DNA of 34,570 nt from Entamoeba histolytica HM-1:IMSS (GCF_000208925.1 NW_001914983.1:1-34570); one strand, 5' to 3'. Shown: positions 1-9,877, counted from the first letter of the stretch. Notes: generated by a model from the letters alone, not told the origin. Made by a program: numbers and translations.

Positions 1-648
1 AAACATAATCCAGAACAATACTTATGTGGACTTGCTCATGGTGTTGCTAAAGAACCTACAAGAATCAATTTGGATGTTCCTATGCCAGAAATATTGAAAC
101 AACTAACTGTTCTTCCAGTAGAATCACCTGTATTATTAAGTGGTACTATTATTGTTGCAAGAGACATTGCTCATGCTAGAATTAACGACATTTTAAAAGA
201 AACAGGGGATGTTCCACAATATATTAAAGATCATCCAATCTATTATGCAGGACCTGCTAAACAACCAAAAGGTTATCCAAGTGGATCATTTGGTCCTACT
301 ACTTCTGCTCGTATGGATCCTTATGTTGATGATTTCCAAGCTCATGGAGGAAGTCTTGTAATGATAGCTAAAGGTAATAGAAGTGAAATGTTAACTAATG
401 CCTGCAAGAAACATGGTGGATTTTACCTTGGAGCAATTGGAGGTGCTGCTGCTTTATTAGCTGAAAAGAACATTAAGAGCATTGAGTGCATTGCTTTTGA
501 AGACCTTGGAATGGAGGCTGTATGGAAAATTAAAGTCGAAGATTTATTGGCTTTTGTTTTAGTTGATGATAAAGGTAATGACTTCTTCAAACAAATTAAG
601 CCATTCTGTTCCTCTTGTTCTAAGAAATGTTGTTGTGAGACAAAATAA
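1..648 (+). CDS. Class I fumarate hydratase, C-terminal part (5' end outside window)
   Basis: This enzyme interconverts fumarate and (S)-malate and, in its class, uses an oxygen-sensitive 4Fe-4S cluster. The frame is open from base 1, so the N-terminal alpha domain lies upstream of the window and the visible 215 residues are the C-terminal beta domain. The match to bacterial FumA is clear by eye: [60 protein letters not shown] and [10 protein letters not shown] all sit in family order. The protein ends in an unusual Cys/Lys-rich tail, [13 protein letters not shown], longer than the CxxCxK ending of FumA. Class I fumarases occur in bacteria and some protists, so a bacterial origin is plausible but not shown here. 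Entamoeba lacks a TCA cycle, so a role in cytosolic C4-acid metabolism is inferred. Confidence 0.93.
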   Translation, partial: KHNPEQYLCGLAHGVAKEPTRINLDVPMPEILKQLTVLPVESPVLLSGTIIVARDIAHARINDILKETGDVPQYIKDHPIYYAGPAKQPKGYPSGSFGPTTSARMDPYVDDFQAHGGSLVMIAKGNRSEMLTNACKKHGGFYLGAIGGAAALLAEKNIKSIECIAFEDLGMEAVWKIKVEDLLAFVLVDDKGNDFFKQIKPFCSSCSKKCCCETK

Positions 649-1732
649 TAGAGTCTAACATGAATGAAGTCTTAATTCATTTCTTTCATTTCTTATTTTT
701 TAGTTATTCAAAAAATCATTTGCTTTGTTGTTTAAGGTTTTTTGTTTGAAAAGAAAAACAATATTCATTTTATTAATTTCTTTAATTTTTTATCTGTTGG
801 AGGTTCTTTATAAAAGAAATGAGAAGACAGTTGTGATAGATATTTATATGGTTGAGTGATTGAAAGGAGTTTTTACAGTTTGTAAATCAAAATAAAATTG
901 TGAGCTAGAAATAAATGAAATAGAATGTTTATCTCATGCTGTTTAAATTAACTTATTACCATATTTAATAGGACTAATAAAACAATGAGTTTATGTTGTG
1001 AATATTACTAAGAGCCTAAAGTGTAATGAGATTAAAGAAGAAATGAAAAATAGAAAAAAGGATAAGAATTAGAAATATTAACCATAGCAAGTAATGACAT
1101 TAGAAAAGATCAGACAACCACAAATCATTCAATTTTCATAACTATGTGAGAAAGGTATTTATAAATAAATATGCATGTATTAAAATTTTTAGTAAATATA
1201 AAGAATGATAATGAAGAAGTGGAACAAATGTATTAAAGAATTATAAATGAGAGAGAAAATAAAAGAAAGGATAATAAACCGATAATGTTGTACACTTATT
1301 AATTATGAAATACTGTACTATGATAGAGGGATTAATTAATGTGATATTGAATAAAAAATAATCTAAACTGAAAGAATGTCAAGAGAAAGAATGAAATGTA
1401 ATAAATAAGAAAGAAAATAGAGAAATATTCAATTATTTAAAAAGCATCTATCTATTAATAATAATGAAACATAAATAATCCGAAATAAATGAATAACTCA
1501 AAACATAGAATAAAAAGAAACAAAAATAATAAATAAACAAGTAAATAAAAGAACAAAAGAATAATAATAAAGAAAAACAATAACAATAATATCAAAAAAC
1601 ATAGTAAATAAATATATTAATGTTAAGAATCTGTGTTTATTAACAAATAGTTTTCTTATAACTAAGAATTTGAAAAGTTCTTTTTAACTAACTTGTTTTA
1701 ACCATCAAATAAACCATATTGAATTTTTTAAA
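649..1732. other. Intergenic, AT-rich, no gene seen
   Basis: This stretch follows the fumarase stop codon. It is AT-rich throughout and becomes strongly A/purine-biased on the + strand from about 1200 to 1620, with short AATAAA- and GAAAA-type words. I find no open frame with protein-like composition on either strand, no RNA gene and no clear tandem repeat. Polyadenylation signals for the fumarase gene are presumably in the first 30 bases, but I cannot single one out. Confidence 0.6.
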
Positions 1733-2400
1733 TTAAATTATTATAATTCTTTTTGATGTGAAACATTCTTGATGTTGTTTTCCACAAAGTGCATTTTCAA
1801 TTCATTTATATTCAAATGAACATTGATCATAATATGAATATGTTTTATTATTTTCTTTATAAACAACAATATCTCAATATCCATTTCCAAATGAAAATAA
1901 ATATTCATGTGGTTTGTTATATAATTTAAATGGATATTTTTGTTGTTTAATATCAAATTTCATCATTCTTTTCATTCTTCATTTTGACTCTAGTGAAAAT
2001 AAAAATGGTTTTGAATCATTTATCCATTTATAAACTTTATCAATTTTAGAATTAACATATCCTCCAAATTTATTTCCTTTTGAGTCTTCAATAATAATTA
2101 TTATATGTTCTTTATTCTTTATTATTTCTCAAAATATTGATGTATCAATATTCCAATCATCACAGATTGAATCAAATATTATATCTCATACTTTTCTATT
2201 TGTCTATTATTCTTTTTTATTTCATTATTTAGATGAGCTTTCTTTTCATATCCTCTTTTTCATGTTTAATGTCTAATTCATTTTCATATTCACTTACTTT
2301 TTCTGGTATTGTATTTATTAACTCTTTGTTTTTTTTTTCTTCTTATTCTAATACCATTGAAATAATATGGTAAACATGTTATGAGAATAGTCATTAGTTT
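1733..2400 (-). pseudogene. Decayed TLDc-domain (coiled coil + TLDc) gene relic
   Basis: Read on the minus strand, this region gives the remains of a protein with a charged coiled-coil segment (EKKNKELINTIPEKVSEYEN, then NNEIKKNNRQIEKYE) followed by a TLDc domain. Recognisable pieces in order are IIFDSICDDWNID, EDSKGNKFGGYVNSKID, WINDSKPFLFSLESK, MMKFDIKQQKYPFKLYN, EYLFSFGNGY and, near the end, CSFEYK, ENALCGK and FTSKRI. In-frame TGA stops interrupt the domain after SLESK, NGY and FEYK, each one base from GGA (Gly), and there are stops and a frame change in the coiled-coil part. The frame ends at TAA 1733-1735. Coiled coil plus TLDc is a common Entamoeba architecture. It looks like an old dead paralogue. 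I judged homology by eye only. Confidence 0.68.
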
Positions 2401-2434
2401 TCATAAAAACGGATACGAAAATTAGCAAAGAAAA

Positions 2435-2520
2435 AATGCATCTAAATAATTTACAAAAAAGAAAAAAGATGCAAAAAAATTTGCATCCATAGAATTTTCC
2501 ACTTTATTATATTTTGCTCC
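2435..2520. repeat. GCATC repeat region with 8-bp inverted repeat
   Basis: The stretch contains GATGCAAA (2468-2475), a four-base AAAA spacer and TTTGCATC (2480-2487), a perfect 8-bp inverted repeat, plus a further TGCATC at about 2438. The same GCATC/TTTGCA words recur at 4057-4150. I infer a shared dispersed repeat family, very degenerate. Confidence 0.4.
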
Positions 2521-3180
2521 TAAAAAAAATAAAAAAATAAAAAGTATGATAAATACAGAATATATAAATATTTATGTATATATTTTATTATCAATTGTAT
2601 TCATTTTGTATGAAATATTAATGAAATAGATTATTTGATGAATCATATTTAATTATTTTTATTCTTTTTATTCTTTTATTTATATGTTATTTATCTATCG
2701 TATTTTTATATTTATTTCTCTGTTTATATTATTTATATCATTGTATTCTTCTTATTATCTCTATATTATTATATTCTTCTTATTTTATGTTTTTTATGTT
2801 TATATTATTTAGATTTTCTTATTGTTATTCTTTTATATTTAGATGTATTTGTTTATTCATCTTATCATTTTTATATTATTATCATTTATATCTATTTTCA
2901 TTTTATATTTATTCTGTTTTGTTTTATATTAATATTGATTTTATCTTTTATACTTTGATTTTATTATTATATCATTGATTATCATTTCTCCTTTTATTTA
3001 TCATTTATTCTTATTATTCTTTTGTTTTTTATATTCTATATCATATATTCATATCATTTTCATTTATATTTTATCACTTATTATATGTTATAATAATAAC
3101 ATAGCACATATGATTGATTATATAATAAACATCATGTTTAAATTATACATATAAATAATAAACATAAAAAAGAGTAAAAT

Positions 3181-3250
3181 ATTTTTCATCAATAAAATAT
3201 TGTTAATCATTTTACATCATTAAATTAGACACTTTTATTTCATATTTCTA
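3181..3250 (+). repeat. Degenerate copy of dispersed repeat (see 4057-4150)
   Basis: The words TTTTCATCAATAAAATAT, TTACATCATTAAAT and GACACTTTTATTT occur in the same order and spacing as TTTTGCATCAATAAAATAT, TTGCATCATTAAAT and GCACTTTTTTTATTT in the copy at 4057-4150. Similarity fades on both sides. It could be part of an old mobile element or of a local duplication. Confidence 0.45.
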
Positions 3251-4056
3251 ATTTTTACATTAAAAATACACTTTTTATTTCTTCTTTTCTTCTTTTATTA
3301 CATCTTTATGTTTTATTATTTTTATATTCTTCTTCTACTTTCTTTTTATTCTTTTATATATTTATATTCTTTTTATATTATTTGTTTTCGTTGTTTTTCT
3401 ATTTCTTTCTTCTATTATTTATCAATTTTATTTTCATTCTTTCTTTTTATTTCTTTTTTATTAATTCTTGAGTATTGTATATTTCTTTATTATTTCATTT
3501 GTGTATTATCTAAATATATGTTTTATTGATTTTATGTTGATCAAAATATTGAATATAATCAATATTTTCATTCTTAATTATTTATTATTTATTCTGAAAT
3601 GTTGTGTATATTTATTATATTAAATGAATATGATGAATGAATATCAATATTATTGTTTATTTGATTTTAAAAAATAATAAATGAATATGAAATAATGAAA
3701 TAAAATAATGAAGACAATGAAATGATAATGAAATAGAATAATCTAATATTGAACAAATCAAATAAAGAATATATTGAATATATCATTATTGTTACATTAT
3801 TATTTATTATTTCAATTATTAAATATTAATAAATTATTATTCATGAATATTTAATTGATATTTTACAATTTCATTTTCATTTTATTTAATAAATGAAATA
3901 TAAATAATAAATGAATGAATAATAATTTAATATATGAAATAATAAAAAGAAAAGAAAGATAAATAATAAATAAATATGATGTATTTAATATATAATATAA
4001 ATTATTATCAAATATAATAATAATATCAAATGATGAATTATTTTTATTTCAAAATA

Positions 4057-4150
4057 TTTTGCATCAATAAAATATGTTGCTAAATATTTTGCATCATTAA
4101 TTTTTGCATCATTAAATTTTGCACTTTTTTTATTTGTTTCAATAAAATTT
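4057..4150 (+). repeat. Tandem TTTTGCATCATTAA-type repeat
   Basis: Three imperfect units of TTTTGCATC(A/T)(A/T)TAA, starting near 4057, 4087 and 4102, are followed by TTTTGCAC at about 4117. The block resembles 3181-3250 and shares GCATC words with 2435-2520. No open reading frame or known element could be assigned. Confidence 0.5.
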
Positions 4151-4330
4151 ACATCCTTTATTTTTTCATTCTTTTCTTCTTTTATCATCTCTTTTGTTTT
4201 ATTACACTTTATCTTCTTTCTTTTTATATTCTCTCCTTTCTACTTTTATTCTTTCTTCATCTTCATCTACTCTTTACTTTCTTTTTATTCTTTTATATCA
4301 TTCATTCTCTTCTTTTTCAATTATTCGCTT

Positions 4331-4760
4331 TTTTTCGTTGCCCATAAAAACATAGTAAATACTTTTATAAGTATTAATTATTTTTCTAGCACTAACACAT
4401 TTTGATTTACTTTTTTATATAATAACAATTTTTCGGCTATATAATTAACCCCTTCTATCTTGTAACTTTTTAAAACATTGATTCATTTGGTATGTCTTTT
4501 GTTTCTTCTTCTTTTAAAATAATATCATATACGTTTCGTTAAACTTCTGTACCTTGATAGTATTATGAAGTTATTTAAGTACAAAAACATTCTTTTTAAC
4601 TCTTCAGATAGAGAATTAACTTTTAAACTTGTTTATAATCATTCTTCTTTTATTTTTATTTTGAGACTATAGGTTCTAAATTATTTTATCTTTTTCCCCC
4701 ATTTAATCTTCTTCTTTTTTTAAAAAGTCTTTCTTTATCCTCACTTAACTTTTGTTTTTA
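4331..4760 (-). pseudogene. Possible decayed coding relic, unidentified
   Basis: On the minus strand short stretches of protein-like sequence appear in changing frames. One open piece of about 36 codons ends at the TGA at 4525-4527 and includes NSLSEELKRMFLYLNNF. It is followed by DIILKEEETKDIPNESMF and, in another frame, SYKIEGVNYIAEKLLLYKK before a stop. Upstream, SEDKERLFKKRRRLNGGKR is also readable. The amino-acid mix is balanced and charged, unlike the Phe/Tyr runs in the T-rich spacer nearby, which is why I think it once coded. I recognise no family and chance open frames remain possible. Confidence 0.3.
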
Positions 4761-5681
4761 TATCAAAATGTTTATAAACCTCTTATTTCTTTATGTTTTA
4801 TTCATTAATACATTAAAAGAAATTTTAATAGACATACATGCTTAAGTAATATACTCTAAAATACTCAAACAATAAAAATACTACTATCTATATCAAGTAT
4901 ATTCTCTGTTTTATTAATTTCAGTTATAAAATGTTAAATTTGATTCTACACTACTCTAGTTTATTATTACTGATATACCAAAGCATTTAAATTCTAATGT
5001 CTATAGTATAACTATAATATATCTGTTATGTTTTTAGAATATCTTATTAATATATATAACAATTCTTATTGAAGAATGAAAATATTATTCTTCTTAATCA
5101 CATAACTAAGTATATTTCTTTTTTTAAAGTACAATCCTTACAAAGAACAAATAATAAAATAATTATATGTTAATAAATGTTTATGGAGTTAATACAAAAC
5201 CCAACATAGTCAATTATGTTTTAGACTTTATTAACATTTTTGAATGAAGATATAATAATTTAAAAATTATTCATTTTCTTCTAATTTTATTTATGAATTA
5301 AGGATGTTTCTATTAATCCAATTTAATTCAAGTATCAGTTTATACAAAAATGTATCGAACAAAACTTATATGAAATAATTGAACACCCACTTTTTACTAT
5401 ACAATATATCACTTTCCTAATTATTTAAATGAATCAGTTAATAATATAAGGTAAAAAGAGTTAGACTCTACCTTTATAAAATCAATACCATAAAATGTCT
5501 TTAGAAATTGTTTTACATTTTTAATATTTTTAAAAATACGAATAAACAAGACATAAACTCATTTAATTCCTTCAAAAAACAAAAGAATTTTTCTTTTAGG
5601 AAAGGAAAAAATTCCTTTAAAGTTAAGAAGAAAAAGAAACATTTTTGACCAAAAAAAGAACAAACTAAAAAAGAATAAATT
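4761..5681. other. Intergenic spacer upstream of EF-hand gene
   Basis: AT-rich sequence with no supported gene. The last 130 bases before the ATG at 5682 are A-rich and T-poor on the + strand, typical of Entamoeba upstream regions. I found no clear GAAC element within 60 bases of the start. Confidence 0.55.
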
Positions 5682-6191
5682 ATGAACAGTACTTCCAATG
5701 AAAACACGTTTAAAATTCTTGCTCAAGGAAATGATTATCTTTCTATTGAAGCAACGGTGTCTGCAATTAATAATGTAATTTATTCTGCGTCTCATCCAGA
5801 AGAAACTCATGGACCATCAAGAAAAGAACTTTTATCATCATTTTTTAATTCAGCAATAACAACTCTATACACACCATTAATGGCAGTTGCAACAGACATA
5901 AATGGAAATGGAAAAATTTCAAAAGAAGAGTTTAAGAGAACATTAGACATTATTCAACAATATGGACTTAATAAAAATTCTGAACTTAATCTTGCCAATG
6001 CAGTACTTTTTTGTATTCTTGATTTAAACAATGATGGTAAAATACCAACTGATGACATGATATGTTTTATTGTTAAAATGTCACAACAACAACCATCAGA
6101 AGAATCAAAAGAAGAAGTCAGATCTATTATCGATCCATCACATAAAGGGTATGTTGAATTAAAAGACTTTATTAAAGCAATGAATATGTAA
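5682..6191 (+). CDS. EF-hand calcium-binding protein (calmodulin-like)
   Basis: A 169-residue acidic protein with two well-formed EF-hand loops, DINGNGKISKEE (72-83) and DLNNDGKIPTDD (114-125). Both have Asp at position 1, Asn/Asp at positions 3 and 5, Gly at 6, Ile at 8 and an acidic residue at 12. A third, degenerate loop, DPSHKGYVELKD (151-162), lacks acidic ligands at 3 and 5 and probably does not bind Ca2+. The first 60 residues have no readable loop, so the usual first hand is lost or replaced. It is most likely a cytosolic Ca2+ sensor; Entamoeba encodes many such proteins and the partner cannot be told. The start is the first ATG after an A-rich leader. It runs towards the minus-strand PWP1 gene, with about 100 bases between the two stop codons. 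Confidence 0.88.
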   Translation: MNSTSNENTFKILAQGNDYLSIEATVSAINNVIYSASHPEETHGPSRKELLSSFFNSAITTLYTPLMAVATDINGNGKISKEEFKRTLDIIQQYGLNKNSELNLANAVLFCILDLNNDGKIPTDDMICFIVKMSQQQPSEESKEEVRSIIDPSHKGYVELKDFIKAMNM

Positions 6192-6290
6192 TTGAAAACA
6201 TTCTATTTCTAAATATATTATAGAAAGACTCTTTTTTCTTTTGTAATTTTTTAAGTAAAAAAACATTAAATTTAACTAATAACGAACCAA

Positions 6291-7508
6291 TCATCTTAAT
6301 GCAGAGAAGAATTTTAGTCCAAATTCTCCTCCTACAGCTAACATTCCATGAATATCTGGACACCAAGAACATGCCAGCACATCCCCTTTACAATCTATTT
6401 GTTTCAATACATAAGGTTTACCACCTTTAGCATCCCATATTTTAACATATTTATCTTCACCTCCAGTTGCAAAAATACCATTATTGTAAATAGAAGCACA
6501 TGTACAAACTTTCTCATGAGCAGCAAGTTCCCAGACAGGATTATTAAGATTTCTCATGTCTCTTAATTCTACCCTACCATCTTCAAAAGTTATCATAAAA
6601 AGTCTTCCATCATTGTTCCAAACAAAGTCATTCATGTCACATTGACAGAACCAATTTCCTAATGTTTTTTGTTGTCGGGCATCAAGAAGATACATTGCTG
6701 CCTGAGACCCATTTTCTCCAAATGAACCAGTAGCTAAGATAGACCCATCTACAGGATTCCAACTACAAACTTGAACTTTCCCTTGATGATGATTTAATTG
6801 ATGTGCAACTTTCATTGAAGCTAAATCCCAAAATCTAATAATATGATCAGCTGACCCTGTGGCTAATATATTTTTTTGTAATGAATTCCACCCAACAGAT
6901 AATACAGTTGCATTATCATCGAATTTATCATTAATTTCTCTTGCTTGATTTATTATAGCACCATTTGTTGGGTCTAACACAACTAATGGTGTTGTATCTT
7001 CTAAAGAGTCAACGTTCCATAACTCTAATGGCTTACCTAAACATGAAACAGCCACAATATTTTTTATTCCATTAATTGGACATGACCCCATATCAAGATA
7101 AGATGTTGTTAATGGAATATTTGGCATAAGAATATCATGGTGAATATACTTATTATCAGCACTTTGTTCCATAACGATAAACTCTAACCTATAATCAACT
7201 TCTACATTATCAAACATACCAGCTATTAACACTGAGTCTGTATCAGCAATTAAGTTCTCTTCAACTTCAGAATCATCTTCTTCCATATCAGGATCAAACC
7301 CATCTCCTTGTTTAGTTAGTGCATATTTAGCATAGTCATCTTCGTCATCATCATAATTACTTAATCCATATTTTTTAACAATTTCATCTTCTTCCATTGC
7401 TTGGTTTTCATCTTTTTGAACTTCTTCGTTATACAACTGTTCAAAATTAGGAATAATTGGATAATTACTTAAATGTGCTTTAGGAATCCAGCACGTAGTA
7501 CTATACAT
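6291..7508 (-). CDS. PWP1: PWP1 homologue, WD40 protein in ribosome biogenesis
   Basis: A 405-residue WD40 protein. PWP1 is a nuclear/nucleolar factor for 60S ribosome maturation and rDNA chromatin in yeast and animals. The N-terminal 110 residues are acidic (EDEIVKKYGLSNYDDDEDDY and EEDDSEVEENL), as in the family. A PWP1-type segment follows with DNKYIHHDILMPNIPLT and GKPLELWNVDSLEDTTPLV, then repeats including ILATGSADHIIRFWDLAS, SWNPVDGSILATGSF, RVELRDMRNLNNPVWELAAH and IFATGGEDKYVKIWDAKGG. The IHHDI segment followed by the LELWD-like unit is the best family marker. The ATG at 7508-7506 is the first in frame. Its 50-base leader holds two AACCCT-type motifs, shared with the other ribosome-related genes here. 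The orientation is the same as eL8 next door, with about 175 bases between. Confidence 0.92.
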   Translation of the reverse strand: MYSTTCWIPKAHLSNYPIIPNFEQLYNEEVQKDENQAMEEDEIVKKYGLSNYDDDEDDYAKYALTKQGDGFDPDMEEDDSEVEENLIADTDSVLIAGMFDNVEVDYRLEFIVMEQSADNKYIHHDILMPNIPLTTSYLDMGSCPINGIKNIVAVSCLGKPLELWNVDSLEDTTPLVVLDPTNGAIINQAREINDKFDDNATVLSVGWNSLQKNILATGSADHIIRFWDLASMKVAHQLNHHQGKVQVCSWNPVDGSILATGSFGENGSQAAMYLLDARQQKTLGNWFCQCDMNDFVWNNDGRLFMITFEDGRVELRDMRNLNNPVWELAAHEKVCTCASIYNNGIFATGGEDKYVKIWDAKGGKPYVLKQIDCKGDVLACSWCPDIHGMLAVGGEFGLKFFSALR

Positions 7509-7542
7509 ATTTTATCCTTCTGTACTTCTTTTATTTTACTTT

Positions 7543-7559
7543 AAGGGTTTGTTAGGGTT
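7543..7559 (-). promoter_or_regulatory. Double AACCCTA-type motif upstream of PWP1
   Basis: In gene sense the sequence reads AACCCTAACAAACCCTTAA about 35-52 nt before the PWP1 ATG, i.e. two adjacent AACCCT cores. Such C-rich hexamers should be rare in this AT-rich DNA. They resemble the telo-box that marks ribosomal genes in plants and some fungi; function here is inferred. Confidence 0.5.
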
Positions 7560-7684
7560 CCTCTTAATTTCATTTTTTAATATTACTTTTGATAAATAAC
7601 AATTAATTATCTTTTTATTAATTTTTCTCTATAAAAATTTTGTTTTACATAGAAACAACTTAAAGATAAAACAACCCATTGAAT

Positions 7685-8545
7685 TTAAGCAGTCTTGTCA
7701 GCTTTCTTTTCTTCAGCAACTGGAGCAGCTTTTTCTTCTACAGCAGTGGTAACAGTTAAAGCAGCTTGTTGTTTAGCTTTATCAGCAAGATCTTTATTAA
7801 GTTTACTTTGAATCTTCTTTTGTTTTTCATTGTGTTTAAATCCATTAATTCTACCACCGAATTCTCTGTACATATGAGCATTCTCGAAGTAGATAGATTT
7901 GACATTTTGAACAAGTGATTCAAATGCTGCTTTATCTTCTTTCTTAATTTCAGTAACAGCAACAACTGCAGCGGTTGATCTGTGAATTAATTGTCCAAGT
8001 CTAGCCTTTCCTTTAACAATGCAGTATGGAACTTGTAATTTCTTGCAAAGGTATGGAAGATAAACAACCATTTCTAATGGTTCAACATCATGAGCAATAA
8101 CAACTAATTTAGCTTGTTTTCTTTCGATTAATCTAACAACATTATTAATACCATAACTAAGAGTAGCTGGTTTTTCAGTTTTCTTTGAAGCAGTAGCCTT
8201 TTCTCCTTTTTGTGTTTTTTCAGCTAATTCTTTAGCAGCAGCTCTAATTCTTTGTAATTTAGCAGCCCTTTCTTCTGGTTTAATATGATCAAGAATCTTG
8301 AATAATTGAGTAGCATTAGTTTTGTCAAGAGTATGATTGGCAAAGATATTGACTGCTGGTGGGGTCTTTAATCTTTTCATTAATAATCTCTTTTCCTTTT
8401 GAATTCTGACATATAATGGATATTTAACATATCTAGTCAAATCACGTGGATGAGCTACATTACCTTTTCCAAATACCTTTTTGTTGGCAACGATAAGTGG
8501 GTTGGTTTGTTTTGCTTGCTTTTGCTTATTAGCCTTTCCAGACAT
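7685..8545 (-). CDS. RPL7A: 60S ribosomal protein L7a (eL8)
   Basis: A large-subunit ribosomal protein of the L7Ae/L30e/S12e/Gadd45 fold group, with 286 residues from the ATG chosen here (8545-8543). The frame is open six codons further up, but only through a TTG, and the conserved lysine-rich beginning MSGKANKQKQAKQTN starts at this ATG. Typical eL8 pieces are FGKGNVAHPRDLTRYVKYP, KTPPAVNIFANHTLDK and the RNA-binding core NNVVRLIERKQAKLVVIAHD, VEPLEMVVYLPYLCKK and VPYCIVKGKARLG. The C-terminal end is Ala/Glu/Lys-rich (TAVEEKAAPVAEEKKADKTA), probably flexible. Codon choice is biased and regular, as expected for a highly expressed gene. The leader holds AAACCC-type motifs shared with the other ribosome-biogenesis genes in the window. 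Confidence 0.96.
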   Translation of the reverse strand: MSGKANKQKQAKQTNPLIVANKKVFGKGNVAHPRDLTRYVKYPLYVRIQKEKRLLMKRLKTPPAVNIFANHTLDKTNATQLFKILDHIKPEERAAKLQRIRAAAKELAEKTQKGEKATASKKTEKPATLSYGINNVVRLIERKQAKLVVIAHDVEPLEMVVYLPYLCKKLQVPYCIVKGKARLGQLIHRSTAAVVAVTEIKKEDKAAFESLVQNVKSIYFENAHMYREFGGRINGFKHNEKQKKIQSKLNKDLADKAKQQAALTVTTAVEEKAAPVAEEKKADKTA

Positions 8546-8562
8546 CAACCTGCAATTTGACA

Positions 8563-8598
8563 AAACCCTTTCAAGTTCTACTGTGCTTTGGGGTTTAG
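8563..8598 (-). promoter_or_regulatory. AACCC-type motifs upstream of eL8
   Basis: The + strand reads AAACCCTT at 8563-8570 and TTTGGGGTTTAG at 8587-8598, i.e. GGGTTT and AAACCCC in gene sense, 20 to 53 nt before the ATG. The pattern parallels PWP1, RRN3 and IMP3. One of the two may lie in the transcribed leader. Confidence 0.42.
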
Positions 8599-9800
8599 TT
8601 TTTTTCTAATTCTTAAATTATTCTTTTTAGTTATTTTTATCTCTTTATGAATTTGTTTTGTATCATATTTTAATTATTTTTTTATTATTTTTTAATAACA
8701 CAATTTTACTTATCAATGAATTAAAAATATGTTTCATTTTTAAAGAATTAATATCTTCTTCATTTATTTACTTCAGACATTGTAATTTGGAGGTTTTATT
8801 GATAATAATTTCTTTTGTTTTATCTTTTTTTTCTGAGAACTTTCTTTATATGATGTAATTATTATTTTTTTTATGTAATTGTTAGTACTTTAAGACTCAT
8901 TCTTTTTAAGTATACTGCTTCTTTTTGGAAGTTATGAATTATTTCTTTCTATTTTTAAAGCATTAGTGGATAGTATTATTAATGAATTGTAATGCTATCA
9001 AAAAGAATATAAGTACAAGAAAATTTTGTTAAAAAGTTTGGCATAAAAAGAAGTATTGTTTTAAAATTAGAGTTAAAGTTGGAATTAAATTCTAGACATT
9101 CTTTATCTATAGAAAATATAATTGATTTTGTTAGTATCTAGTAAAAACTGTATTATAACACTAGAGAGTAATTGGATTACTATATTTGTAATTAACTATT
9201 GATTACTTATTAAATAAATTTGAATTAGCAATTTCAAATATTCAATAATCTACACCTTATTTTAGTTGTTTGTTTTGTCTTTTTAGTGTGTTATTCTAAA
9301 ATAATATTATCATTTTATTTATACTTAAAAAATACAGCCAACTTGTTAAAATTAGTATTAAACAAATGAAATAATAAATGAGAATGTATAATATCATAGT
9401 ACCAATAAATTCTTATTAATTAATACGAAGATTATAAACAATAAAATTACAAATAAAATAAATAAATTCTAAAGAATATAATTGACTATTATCATCTATT
9501 TAATATTTTACATAACACAATATTATACTAATTTAAATTAAAAATGAATCTTTATAAATGAATTAAATTGCATTATATAAATTTATCATAGTTATTAATA
9601 GCAATTAATTATTTTAATTTCTTATTAGTTTTTGTTTTATTTATATGTTATATATAGCAGTTATTAATTATAAAAACTTCATAACTTTTTATGAAAAATA
9701 TTGACACAAAAATAATATGGAACTGTATAATTTAATTTAAAGATTATATTAAATGATTGGTTGTATTTTTCCAGTTCTTTTAAAATTATTGGTTATTTTT
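8599..9800. other. Intergenic, AT-rich, nothing identified
   Basis: About 1.2 kb between the divergent eL8 and 9878 genes. It is T-rich near eL8 and mixed AT-rich further on. Open frames are short and Phe/Ile-rich. I see no RNA gene, element or convincing relic. Confidence 0.6.
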
Positions 9801-9808
9801 TAAACCTA

Positions 9809-9842
9809 GAACTGAGAACTTGAAAATATGGCTATTTAAAGG
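9809..9842 (+). promoter_or_regulatory. Entamoeba-type core promoter (GAAC boxes + TATTTAAA)
   Basis: Two GAAC words (9809-9812, 9816-9819) are followed by CTATTTAAAGG (9832-9842), close to the Entamoeba TATA-like consensus GTATTTAAAG. The TATA-like box lies about 36-46 nt before the ATG at 9878. That fits the usual spacing, with an initiator and very short leader in between, and it decides the start of the downstream gene. Confidence 0.6.
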
Positions 9843-9877
9843 AAATAGTGACGGAAAGAAATCAAGTAATATTTCAA

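Larger units (their letters stand above)
2401..4330. other. Low-complexity AT-rich spacer with T-rich block
   Basis: No gene is supported here. From about 2640 to 3530 the + strand is almost entirely T, A and C in words such as TTTATATTATTT and TTCTTTTATT, so any open frame encodes only Phe/Leu/Tyr/Ile runs. From about 3540 to 4000 it switches to ATGAATAATGAAATAAT-like words. Degenerate GCATC repeats sit at 2435-2520, 3181-3250 and 4057-4150 and are listed separately. Apparent open frames in the T-rich block are low-complexity artefacts. Confidence 0.7.

Noticed and set aside
1733..2400. TGA recoded as an amino acid in the TLDc region
   Set aside because: All intact genes here avoid in-frame TGA and the region also has other stops and frame changes, so decay is the simpler reading.
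2787..3529. Open frames on the + strand giving Phe/Tyr/Leu-rich peptides
   Set aside because: They are translations of T-rich low-complexity DNA, with no start context and no protein-like composition.
7543..7559. AACCCTAA as interstitial telomere sequence
   Set aside because: Only two cores, tied to a promoter, and the same core recurs singly at other ribosome-related genes.
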